From JAHEZL01 sp046074525 (GTDB lineage Bacteria > Bacteroidota > Bacteroidia > Flavobacteriales_C > GCA-002722245): a stretch of DNA of 64,000 nt. Shown here piece by piece: positions 25,129 through 33,794 of this stretch. The translations under genes and the position numbers were made by a program. Within the stretch, counting starts at the first letter, position 1; each line of letters begins with the position of its first letter. The notes under the pieces were generated by a model. The model had not been told where the DNA came from, did not search any database, and worked only from the letters and a program-made list of their open reading frames with translations. The DNA lies in the NCBI GenBank assembly GCA_046074525.1, contig JBJTOK010000030.1, positions 1 through 64,000 of the forward strand. Reading direction: 5' to 3'.

Positions 25129-27888
25129 ATGAATCTCAAAACACGTATTCTGCTTTTCATTTTATCCCTTCCTGGTTATTTGATTGCACAGCAATACGTT
25201 TTAAAGGGCTTTATTGCTGATAGCAGTGAGCATGCTGTGCCAGCGGAAGTTTCTCTATATATAATGGATTCCATGACTTATAAGGTCAATACCGATTCCA
25301 CTGGTTTCTTTGAAGTAAAAGTGAAAAGCGGAATGTACCTGCTCAATATTCAGTCGCCGGCATTTAAGGACTATCAGAGGAGTGTGAATGTGCAATCCGA
25401 TACTAATCTTCAGAAAATTTACCTCCGGCCCAATGGCGTTAAGGAAATTAAAATCATCAGGGCTCCCGGCGTTGCGCAAAAAGGAGATACCACACAGTAC
25501 AGTGCCAAAGCCTATAAAACCAATCCCGACGCCAGTGCTGAAGACCTCGTGAAGAAAATGCCGGGCATCACCATTGAGAATGGAACTGTAAAGGCTCAGG
25601 GGGAAGAGGTAAAGAACGTGACGGTGGATGGCAAAGTGTTTTTTGGCGATGATGCAAACATCGCATTGAAAAATCTCTCAGCTGATATGATAGATAAAGT
25701 GGAGGTTTTTGACCAGTGGAGCGATCAGGCTCAGTTTACGGGTTTTGATGATGGCAACTCACAGAAAGCAATCAATATAGTTACCAAATCGCAGACGAAG
25801 AACGGTACTTTCGGAAAGCTCTATGGGGGATACGGTGCTGACAATCGTTACCAGGCCGGGGGAACTTTGAACCTCTTTAATAAGCACCGCAGATTTTCTC
25901 TTTTGGGTATGAGTAACAACATCAACCAGCAAAATTTTTCGATGCAGGATATTCTTGCTGCTACAGGAGGATCGGCACCTATGCCCGGTCGCGGCGGAGG
26001 AAATAGTCCTGCAAATAATTTCCTCCAGCCCTCGCAATCGGGCATCACTTCGGTGAATTCCTTTGGGATCAATTACAGTGATCAATGGAGCAAAAAGATG
26101 AAGGTAACAGCCAGTTATTTTTTTACCAATTCCAGCAATGTGAACCAGCAGAATTTGTCGCGACAGTTTTTTTCTCCCAATGACAGCAGCTTGTATTACG
26201 ATGAAATTGGCGATTACAACAACGCTTCCTTCAATCATCGCATCAATGCCAAGCTGGAGTATGCGATGGATACCATGAATTCCTTCATCTTTACTCCAAA
26301 TATCAGTTTCCAGAATGGCTTTGTGAACAACGGTATCCAGGGACAAAATTCTCTTATGCAGAGTATCCTGTACACCAGATCGCAAAATACTTATGAAAGC
26401 GAAAGCAATGGCTACCGCATTTCCAATGAATTGTTATACCGACATAAATTTCAAAAAAAGGGAAGAACACTTTCTTTAAGTGTTAAGAATGATTTGAATA
26501 GCAAAAGCGCTGACAATACTCTCAAGGCGCTAAACACCTATTACCTTACATCCGTGATCGATACGCTGGATCAGCTCAGTAAGCAGTATGCGCCCGGTGA
26601 AAGTTATATTGCCAATGCCACCTACACCGAGCCACTGGGCAGAATATCGCAACTGATGTTGAATTACAAAGCGGCTTATAGCAGCAGTACTTCATTGGTG
26701 GAAACCAATCATTATGATTTCAATACTCAGGAATATTCTGTATTTGATACTACTTTGTCCAGTCGCCTCCAAAGCAATTACCTCACGTACCAGCCCGGCT
26801 TGGCTTATCGTGTGAACATCAAGAAAGTCAATGCTTCTGTAGGAATGGATTACCAAAGGGTGCACATGTTCAACACACAAGCGCTGCCATATTCATCGGA
26901 AGTCAGTCGCACTTTTGAAAGTCTCCTGCCCAATGCAATGTTGCGGGTGAAGTTCTCTTCAAAAAGCAATATCCGTTTGTTCTACCGTACACAAATCAAT
27001 TTGCCTTCTGTGAATCAATTGCAGGAAGTGTGGAACAACTCCAATCCTTTGTTATTGTACACCGGTAATTCGGCCTTGAAGGCGCAATACGCCAACAACG
27101 TGAATTTGAGATACACCTATACCGATCCTTCCACTTCCCGCAGTTTTATGGTGTTTGCGAATATTAATTCTACCCATAACTATGTAACTAATGCTACCGA
27201 AGTGATGCTTAATGATACCATAATGGATGACGGAAAGGCATTGCAAAAAGGAACGCGTATTACCATGCCGGTGAATATGGGTGGTTACTGGAGTGCCCGA
27301 TCGCACTGGGTTTTCAGTACGCCGGTTAAAAAGCTGAAATCGAATTTCAGTTCGGCTAGCGGATTTAATTATTCTTCAATTCCTGCTTTGGTGAACAAGC
27401 AGAAAAGCTTTTCCGATTCTTATACCATGATGGAAGGACTTAATTTATCGAGCAATATCAGCGAGAAAATAGATTTTACTATATCCACAACCGCCAATTA
27501 CAATATTGTGCGCAATACTTTGCAGAACACGAATTACAATTACTTCTACCTGCTGTCTTCTTTCAAGATGTCGTATACTTTCTGGAAAGGAATGGTGCTG
27601 CAAACCGATGTAAACCATACCTACTACACTGGGCTGGGCCAGAACTTTAACCTCAATTACTTCTTGTGGAATGCTGCTTTGGCGAAGAAACTCTTCAAGG
27701 GAGATGCCGGCGAAATAAAGGTTTCGGTGTTTGATATCCTGAAACAAAACAACAGCGTTTCTCGAACAGTGAGCGATACTTACGTGGATGACTTGAGAAA
27801 CGTGGTGCTGCAGCAATATTTCATGCTCACCTTCACGTATAAAATCAAGAAAATTGCAGCGACCGATGAGATTCCTGCCAAGCAATAG
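25129..27888 (+). CDS. Outer-membrane beta-barrel protein, TonB-receptor-like without TonB box
   Basis: A 919-residue protein with a signal peptide (ending LIAQ), a carboxypeptidase-D-like regulatory domain at about 22-105, and a plug-like domain at about 110-215 containing EDLVKKMPGI and VNVxxx-type strands. A large barrel follows to the end, of the OMP_b-brl_3 type, rich in alternating aromatic strands. No SusD partner is adjacent and no TonB box was seen. A Gly/Pro-rich loop occurs near residue 285. These proteins are thought to take up or export large molecules across the outer membrane; the cargo is unknown. Confidence 0.85.
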   Translation: MNLKTRILLFILSLPGYLIAQQYVLKGFIADSSEHAVPAEVSLYIMDSMTYKVNTDSTGFFEVKVKSGMYLLNIQSPAFKDYQRSVNVQSDTNLQKIYLRPNGVKEIKIIRAPGVAQKGDTTQYSAKAYKTNPDASAEDLVKKMPGITIENGTVKAQGEEVKNVTVDGKVFFGDDANIALKNLSADMIDKVEVFDQWSDQAQFTGFDDGNSQKAINIVTKSQTKNGTFGKLYGGYGADNRYQAGGTLNLFNKHRRFSLLGMSNNINQQNFSMQDILAATGGSAPMPGRGGGNSPANNFLQPSQSGITSVNSFGINYSDQWSKKMKVTASYFFTNSSNVNQQNLSRQFFSPNDSSLYYDEIGDYNNASFNHRINAKLEYAMDTMNSFIFTPNISFQNGFVNNGIQGQNSLMQSILYTRSQNTYESESNGYRISNELLYRHKFQKKGRTLSLSVKNDLNSKSADNTLKALNTYYLTSVIDTLDQLSKQYAPGESYIANATYTEPLGRISQLMLNYKAAYSSSTSLVETNHYDFNTQEYSVFDTTLSSRLQSNYLTYQPGLAYRVNIKKVNASVGMDYQRVHMFNTQALPYSSEVSRTFESLLPNAMLRVKFSSKSNIRLFYRTQINLPSVNQLQEVWNNSNPLLLYTGNSALKAQYANNVNLRYTYTDPSTSRSFMVFANINSTHNYVTNATEVMLNDTIMDDGKALQKGTRITMPVNMGGYWSARSHWVFSTPVKKLKSNFSSASGFNYSSIPALVNKQKSFSDSYTMMEGLNLSSNISEKIDFTISTTANYNIVRNTLQNTNYNYFYLLSSFKMSYTFWKGMVLQTDVNHTYYTGLGQNFNLNYFLWNAALAKKLFKGDAGEIKVSVFDILKQNNSVSRTVSDTYVDDLRNVVLQQYFMLTFTYKIKKIAATDEIPAKQ

Positions 27889-27964
27889 AAACTTTATTTG
27901 CGTTTTCCGGTTTAAATAACCTCAACATTTTTCCTTTATCTGTGGGCTTGTATGCTAAAATTGT

Positions 27965-27972
27965 TATTTTTG
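27965..27972 (+). promoter_or_regulatory. -7 element upstream of aconitase
   Basis: TATTTTTG fits the Bacteroidota -7 box and lies 42 bases before the aconitase ATG. The -33 region is degenerate. Confidence 0.5.
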
Positions 27973-28014
27973 GTTGCGTCTCGCAAGAGGTATTAAAAAC
28001 AAAACACTTACTAT

Positions 28015-30285
28015 ATGGCTTTTGACATTGACATGATTAAGGCGGTTTACGCCAAGTTCCCTTCCAGAGTAAACACTGCAAGAAAGGTAGTCGGGAAACC
28101 TTTAACCCTCACCGAAAAAATATTGTACGCCCACTTGTGGCAAGGGGATGCGACTGAAGCTTACGGTCGGGGAAAGTCTTACGTAGATTTCGCTCCGGAT
28201 CGTATTGCCTGCCAGGATGCTACCGCACAAATGGCGTTGTTGCAATTCATGCATGCCGGAAAAAGTAAGGTGGCTGTACCTACTACAGTTCACGCCGATC
28301 ACTTGATTCAAGCCAAGCTGGGAGCCAAACAGGATTTGAGCTCATCAGCTATTACCAATAAAGAAGTTTTCGATTTCTTAAGCGCTGTATCCAACAAATA
28401 CGGCATCGGTTTCTGGAAACCGGGTGCTGGTATCATTCACCAGGTAGTATTGGAAAATTATGCTTTTCCTGGCGGTATGATGATTGGTACCGACTCCCAC
28501 ACTGTTAACGCAGGTGGTTTAGGTATGGTGGCCATCGGTGTTGGTGGTGCTGACGCGGTGGATGTTATGGCAGGTATGGCCTGGGAATTGAAATTCCCTA
28601 AACTCATCGGTGTGAAACTCACTGGTAAGATGAATGGCTGGACAGCCTCTAAAGACGTTATTTTGAAAGTAGCCGGTATCCTTACTGTAAAAGGTGGAAC
28701 AGGTTGTATCGTTGAATATTTCGGCGAAGGTGCGCAATCACTGAGCTGTACAGGTAAAGGAACCATCTGTAACATGGGTGCTGAAATTGGAGCTACCACT
28801 TCTACTTTCGGTTACGATGAAGCCATGGAAAGATACCTGCGCTCTACCGGCCGTAACGATGTGGCTGATGCTGCTAACGCTGTAAAAGAGCATTTGACTG
28901 CCGACCCTGAAGTGTATGCAAACCCTGAAAAATATTTCGACCAGGTGATTGAAATCAACCTGAGCGAACTCGAGCCACATGTAAATGGTCCATTTACTCC
29001 CGACAGAGCTACGCCTATTTCTAAATTGAAAGAGGAAGCTGTAGCCAACGGATGGCCATTGAAAATTGAGTGGGGCCTCATCGGTTCTTGTACCAACTCT
29101 TCTTATGAAGATTTGTCGAGAGCTGCTTCTATCGCCACACAAGCCGTGAACAAAGGTTTGAAAACCAAAGCAGAATTTGGTATCAACCCTGGTTCTGAAC
29201 AAGTGCGCTACACTGCCGAGAGAGATGGATTACTTGCTCCTTTCGAGAAAGTAAATGCTACTTTGTTTACCAATGCCTGCGGACCATGTATCGGTCAGTG
29301 GGATCGTGCAGGTGCCGACAAGAAAGAAAAAAATACCATCATCCACTCCTTCAACAGAAACTTCGCGAAGCGTGCCGATGGTAACCCGAATACTTATGCT
29401 TTCGTGGCTTCCCCTGAAATTGTTGCCGCTCTGGCCATTGCAGGTGACCTCGGATTCAATCCATTGAAAGATACTTTAACCAACGATAAAGGAGAACAAG
29501 TAAAATTGGAAGCTCCGAAGGGAGACGAGTTACCAGCAAAAGGATTTGCTGTGGAAGATAACGGTTACCAGGCTCCTGCAGCTGACGGTTCTAAAGTAGT
29601 AGTAAGCGTGGATGCTAAATCTGATCGTTTACAATTGCTCGCTCCATTTGCTCCATGGAACAAGAAAAACATTACAGGTGCGAAACTCCTGATTAAAGCG
29701 AAAGGAAAATGTACTACCGACCACATCTCTATGGCTGGTCCATGGTTGAAATTCCGCGGTCACCTGGATAATATTTCCAACAACTGCCTGATCGGTGCGG
29801 TGAATGCTTTCAGCGACGAAACCAATAAGGTGAAAAACCAACTCACTGGTGCTTACGGCGAAGTTCCGGCTGTAGCCCGTGCTTACAAAGCAGCTGGTGT
29901 CCCTTCTATCGTTGTTGGTGATGAAAACTACGGTGAAGGTTCTTCAAGAGAGCACGCTGCAATGGAGCCGCGTCACTTAGGTACAGTAGCGGTATTGGTG
30001 CGTTCTTTCGCCCGTATCCACGAAACCAACCTGAAGAAACAAGGTATGTTGGCTCTGACTTTCGCTAATCCTGTGGATTACGATAAGATCCAGGAAGATG
30101 ATACTATTGATTTCCTCGACCTTGAGCAATTCGCTCCGGGCAAGCCACTGACTTTAAAATTCACGCATGCCAACGGTACTGCTGATGAGATCAAGTGCAA
30201 CCACACTTACAACGATAGTCAGATCGGCTGGTTCGTTGCGGGTTCTGCACTCAACCTTATCGCTGCTGAAGCTGCGAAGAACTAA
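28015..30285 (+). CDS. acnA: Aconitate hydratase
   Basis: Citric-acid-cycle enzyme that isomerises citrate to isocitrate through a [4Fe-4S] cluster. The cluster cysteines are visible in IGSCTNSS and in the NACGPCIGQW motif; upstream are the substrate loop GTDSHTVNAGG and, in the swivelling C-terminal domain, GDENYGEGSSREHAA. The 756 residues match the mitochondrial/AcnA-like group used in many Bacteroidota. Codon use looks strongly biased, as expected for a highly expressed gene. Single gene with its own promoter element and terminator. The symbol is by similarity; acn would also be acceptable. Confidence 0.95.
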   Translation: MAFDIDMIKAVYAKFPSRVNTARKVVGKPLTLTEKILYAHLWQGDATEAYGRGKSYVDFAPDRIACQDATAQMALLQFMHAGKSKVAVPTTVHADHLIQAKLGAKQDLSSSAITNKEVFDFLSAVSNKYGIGFWKPGAGIIHQVVLENYAFPGGMMIGTDSHTVNAGGLGMVAIGVGGADAVDVMAGMAWELKFPKLIGVKLTGKMNGWTASKDVILKVAGILTVKGGTGCIVEYFGEGAQSLSCTGKGTICNMGAEIGATTSTFGYDEAMERYLRSTGRNDVADAANAVKEHLTADPEVYANPEKYFDQVIEINLSELEPHVNGPFTPDRATPISKLKEEAVANGWPLKIEWGLIGSCTNSSYEDLSRAASIATQAVNKGLKTKAEFGINPGSEQVRYTAERDGLLAPFEKVNATLFTNACGPCIGQWDRAGADKKEKNTIIHSFNRNFAKRADGNPNTYAFVASPEIVAALAIAGDLGFNPLKDTLTNDKGEQVKLEAPKGDELPAKGFAVEDNGYQAPAADGSKVVVSVDAKSDRLQLLAPFAPWNKKNITGAKLLIKAKGKCTTDHISMAGPWLKFRGHLDNISNNCLIGAVNAFSDETNKVKNQLTGAYGEVPAVARAYKAAGVPSIVVGDENYGEGSSREHAAMEPRHLGTVAVLVRSFARIHETNLKKQGMLALTFANPVDYDKIQEDDTIDFLDLEQFAPGKPLTLKFTHANGTADEIKCNHTYNDSQIGWFVAGSALNLIAAEAAKN

Positions 30286-30305
30286 GAATAGAATTCTTGT
30301 CAATG

Positions 30306-30338
30306 AAAAAATCCGCTGGTGAAACCAGCGGATTTTTT
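30306..30338 (+). terminator. Rho-independent terminator after aconitase
   Basis: AATCCGCTGGT (30310-30320) pairs perfectly with ACCAGCGGATT (30324-30334) around GAA, flanked by A and T runs. Confidence 0.92.
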
Positions 30339-30377
30339 ATATGTGAAAGATGGGCTGAGTAAAAAATTCCCATTTTT

Positions 30378-30410
30378 TTTGCTTTTTGCTATGCAAAAAA
30401 ATTATTTTTG
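30378..30410 (+). promoter_or_regulatory. Promoter of the four-gene operon 30481-36094
   Basis: TTTG at 30378-30381, 21 bases, then TATTTTTG at 30403-30410. A second TTTG at 30385-30388 would give a 14-base spacer. The site is about 70 bases before the first start codon and there is no other promoter-like site before the later genes. Confidence 0.65.
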
Positions 30411-30480
30411 CCCCCCCAGATAAGAATTTGTAATTGATATTTCCGCCACAAACATTATTAATCATTTTAATTCATTTGTT

Positions 30481-31128
30481 ATGAAACTGAAAAAAGTTTT
30501 TTTCTCCATTTTCTTTTTTTCCTTCCTAATTGTATCTGCACAAGATGCAAATTCTTTTTTCTCATCTTTAATACGCTCAAGAGGATACACTTATATTTAT
30601 ACTAACGGATCCATTACAAACCCCAGCCCGACAGGGGATTTTTGTTTAGGTACTTCTTTGTTTGGGTTTGAGTATGGTCTAAGGAAGAATATTAAGGATC
30701 TGGATGCGAACAATGCAATTTCTGTGGGTTTATATCCTTCAGTGCACGCCAGCTATTTTGTTGGCAATGTCTTGGGATTTGGCTCTATTAGTATACCGCT
30801 TTTGGTAGAGTATAATCATGGAAATGTTTCTTCCTGGGAAGCGGATATGGACAAGGGCTTTGTATTAGGATTGGGGCTTGATTTCAGAGTAGCGCCTCTG
30901 TTTGTTCGTACTTATGATTTAGCCTCAACCGACATTCGCCGAGCTTACCTTCAAGGTTTAGGGAAGGTAGGATATAGGTATTGGGGAAGAGATAATAAAC
31001 CGAGAGAAATCAGTTTGCGTATTGGAGCAGGATTTGTTTCGCAGGATATTTCAGAAGAGGACTATTTCTTTAGTTCAGCCAGGTCTCTTAGCGCTGAATT
31101 GTACTGGACAAAATACCTCAATTACTAA
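30481..31128 (+). CDS. Secreted barrel-like protein A of the transglutaminase operon
   Basis: A 215-residue protein with a signal peptide (1-20, ending VSAQ) and otherwise short alternating beta strands with many aromatic and glycine residues, as in small outer-membrane barrels. It is a diverged paralogue of the next gene: both carry a similar N-A-I-(S/G)-(V/L) then PSV segment near residue 80, a (D/E)K(G/D)-rich strand, and a GLGL(D/E) strand at about 140. First gene of an operon with DUF3857/transglutaminase proteins; six bases separate it from the second gene. No named family is recognised. Confidence 0.75.
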   Translation: MKLKKVFFSIFFFSFLIVSAQDANSFFSSLIRSRGYTYIYTNGSITNPSPTGDFCLGTSLFGFEYGLRKNIKDLDANNAISVGLYPSVHASYFVGNVLGFGSISIPLLVEYNHGNVSSWEADMDKGFVLGLGLDFRVAPLFVRTYDLASTDIRRAYLQGLGKVGYRYWGRDNKPREISLRIGAGFVSQDISEEDYFFSSARSLSAELYWTKYLNY

Positions 31129-31133
31129 AAAGG

Positions 31134-31826
31134 ATGAGAAAGAGCATATTTTGCTTCAGCTTGATTCTATTGATATGCATTGCTCCAATGTTTGCGGGTG
31201 AGGATTCACCTGATTTCAAGAATCGCTTTATCAGATCTTGGTCGATAACTCCTTTTTCATCTTTTAATGCAAGCCCTATTGGAGAATGCCCAGTAAATGT
31301 GGATTCAAAAGGCTATATTTCTCCCACGTTTACAATTAACGGCATATGGTATCATCACCACTTCCGCTATAATTTACATGAGTTTAATTCAGAGAATGCA
31401 ATTGGATTGAATGTTGCTCCAAGTGTGGGCCTGGTCGCCTGCTTGAATACAAATGTTGACGGTGTGGGAGTAGGACATTTTACTTTTCCTTTGTACGTCA
31501 GTTATGAAACTGGTGCAGGATCCACTTATGCTTCGGAAAAAGATTTAGGATATTCCTTCGGTTTAGGATTGGAATATCATTTATTGCCTTTTTTCTTTGC
31601 GGGGAGTATTAATGAAAGTCGTGCAGAGTACGCTAACAGAAGTTTTTTAGTTCCTGTGCTCACCTTTTCTTCAAGGAAGTGGGCGGAGAATTCAGCACAC
31701 CTGATTTCAAGAAATTTCAAATTTGGAATATTGCCTTACAGCTATATGAATTATGACGAAATGCGAAAGGTAAATTCGGTTGTGTTTACGTTTAATTTTT
31801 CGTTTGGGACATTTTTAAGGTACTAA
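31134..31826 (+). CDS. Secreted barrel-like protein B of the transglutaminase operon
   Basis: A 230-residue paralogue of the preceding gene. It has a signal peptide (ending MFAG), then beta-rich sequence with the shared NAIGLNVAPSVG and YSFGLGLEYH segments. It ends in the phenylalanine-rich strand FGTFLRY typical of outer-membrane barrel C-termini. The stop is three bases before the next ATG, so translation is probably coupled. A structural or partner role for the two barrels together is inferred from their pairing. Confidence 0.75.
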   Translation: MRKSIFCFSLILLICIAPMFAGEDSPDFKNRFIRSWSITPFSSFNASPIGECPVNVDSKGYISPTFTINGIWYHHHFRYNLHEFNSENAIGLNVAPSVGLVACLNTNVDGVGVGHFTFPLYVSYETGAGSTYASEKDLGYSFGLGLEYHLLPFFFAGSINESRAEYANRSFLVPVLTFSSRKWAENSAHLISRNFKFGILPYSYMNYDEMRKVNSVVFTFNFSFGTFLRY

Positions 31827-31829
31827 GAA

Positions 31830-33794
31830 ATGAGAAAAGAGCTTCTTTTTTTTGTAATTATTATTTTTTGTTTATTCAATTCTCTAGCTTTTGCTCAGTC
31901 CTTAAGTGTTGCTGAAAGGGTAGAAAAAGGTAAAAAACTCCGGGAAAAATATCCTAACGAAGAATGCGTTTCGCCTGAAGCGAGCATTGAAATTTCTTTT
32001 GAAATGGGTTTGCCCAGCAGCGCTCGCAATAAATCGGAACTGGACCAGGATGGTGCCTTGCAAAGCACTATAAAGACCAGCTGCAGCTTGGTGGCATTAA
32101 AGGACAATACACTGTTTAAAGAGCAAGTTTTTTATGGTGATTACTCGACAGTAAATTCTATACTGCATTTTGACGAGAATAAAAGAAGGGCGTACGTTGT
32201 AGAAAATGATTTCGCATACGAGGATAATAATATTTTTAGTAATGATCTTCGCTATAAAGAGTTCAGTTTTGCTTTAGGTTCCTTAGGCACAGAGTCAAGC
32301 TATCAGATAAAAGAAACCTATAAGGATGTGAAATATGTAACTAAATTTTTCTTTCACGATAAATTCTTCACTGAGAAAAAGACAATTATTATTGATGTTC
32401 CCGACTGGATGGAAGTGGAAATCCGTGAATTTAATTTTCAGGGGTATACAATTACGCATAGCCAAAAAACGATGACAGTAAAATCTGCATCATTTACCCG
32501 CCATGAGTACAGGGCTGAAAATCTGAATAAAATGGAAATGGAAAAGAATGGAGTTAATCCTTCATTTACTTATCCTCATATAGTAATCATTTCAAAATCC
32601 TATAGTTTAAAGGGAGAAAAGCACGCCCTTATAGGTTCTGTTGATGATTTATATGGCTGGTACTCTTCCCTTACAAAGGATTTGAATTATAGCGATACTT
32701 CTTATATTAATAAAACAGCAGAAATCATCAAAAATTGCAAGTCTGATGAAGAAAGAATTAAAACCATTTATTACTGGGTTCAGGATAATATAAAGTATAT
32801 CGCCTTTGAGTCAGGACTGGCTGGATTTCGACCTATGGAAGCACATTTGGTTTACAAAAACCGATATGGCGATTGCAAGGGAATGGCTAACCTGCTTAAG
32901 GCTATGTTAATGAGCGCTGGTTTTGACGCCCGGCTGACCTGGATAGGAACCGCTGATATTCCTTATGATTATTCTCTTCCTTCGCTTTGTGTGGACAATC
33001 ACATGATATGTAGTTTAAAGTACAAAGGCAAATGGTATTTCCTTGATGGAACAGAAAAATACCAAAATTTTGGATCCAACGCTTTTCGAATAAGAGGTCG
33101 ACAGGTATTGATAGAAAATCCTGACAAAAAAGCATTTGTAGAATCTGTTCCCACAGAGTATGGTATTTCAGATTTACAAACCAGAAAAATTAATGTAACA
33201 GTATCCGGAACCAAACTTATTGGAAAGGCGGACATCGTTTTTTCGGGTGAGCAAAAAAATGGCTTTCTATATTATAAAAATTATGTGAGTAAGGATGATG
33301 AAAAAAAAGTGAATAAGATGATTTTTGCGAATAACGATCCTTCCATTACGGTTACAAATTTGGAGTGTATGAACTGTAATCAAAGAGATTCGGCTCTTAA
33401 ATTCAACTATAGTTTTGAAGCGGAGAATAAAGTCAATGAATTTGATCATGAGTTATATATTGACTTTGATCTTGATAAGGAATTTGTTGGTTTTGAAAAG
33501 GACACCAATAGGATCAGTAATTTGTCTTTTCACGAGTACATAGATATAAAAACACAAATAATCATCACCATTCCTGCTGGGTATAAAGTAAAACACTTGC
33601 CAGTACCTGTATTATATAATGAAGATGAATTTACTGTATTTACCCATGTTGAGAATAAGCAGGGAAAGCTGGTGTATAATAAGGAAATCAGAATTCCGAA
33701 AGGAGTGATTACTGTAGCCAAATACGCTGAGTTTGAAGCTGCAATGGATGAATTAAAAACGTTTTATAAGGATCAAATAATTTTTGAAAAATGA
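31830..33794 (+). CDS. DUF3857/transglutaminase-like protein with intact catalytic triad
   Basis: A 654-residue secreted protein: signal peptide (ending AFAQ), an N-terminal DUF3857-type beta domain at about 60-260, a transglutaminase-like cysteine-protease fold at about 280-430, and a C-terminal beta domain (DUF2569/3858-like position). The triad is visible as Cys349 in YGDCKG, His391 in VDNH and Asp406 in FLDGT. Proteins of this type are predicted peptidases or crosslinking enzymes of the envelope; the substrate is not known. Its stop overlaps the next start (ATGA), and the next gene is a catalytically dead paralogue. Confidence 0.85.
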   Translation: MRKELLFFVIIIFCLFNSLAFAQSLSVAERVEKGKKLREKYPNEECVSPEASIEISFEMGLPSSARNKSELDQDGALQSTIKTSCSLVALKDNTLFKEQVFYGDYSTVNSILHFDENKRRAYVVENDFAYEDNNIFSNDLRYKEFSFALGSLGTESSYQIKETYKDVKYVTKFFFHDKFFTEKKTIIIDVPDWMEVEIREFNFQGYTITHSQKTMTVKSASFTRHEYRAENLNKMEMEKNGVNPSFTYPHIVIISKSYSLKGEKHALIGSVDDLYGWYSSLTKDLNYSDTSYINKTAEIIKNCKSDEERIKTIYYWVQDNIKYIAFESGLAGFRPMEAHLVYKNRYGDCKGMANLLKAMLMSAGFDARLTWIGTADIPYDYSLPSLCVDNHMICSLKYKGKWYFLDGTEKYQNFGSNAFRIRGRQVLIENPDKKAFVESVPTEYGISDLQTRKINVTVSGTKLIGKADIVFSGEQKNGFLYYKNYVSKDDEKKVNKMIFANNDPSITVTNLECMNCNQRDSALKFNYSFEAENKVNEFDHELYIDFDLDKEFVGFEKDTNRISNLSFHEYIDIKTQIIITIPAGYKVKHLPVPVLYNEDEFTVFTHVENKQGKLVYNKEIRIPKGVITVAKYAEFEAAMDELKTFYKDQIIFEK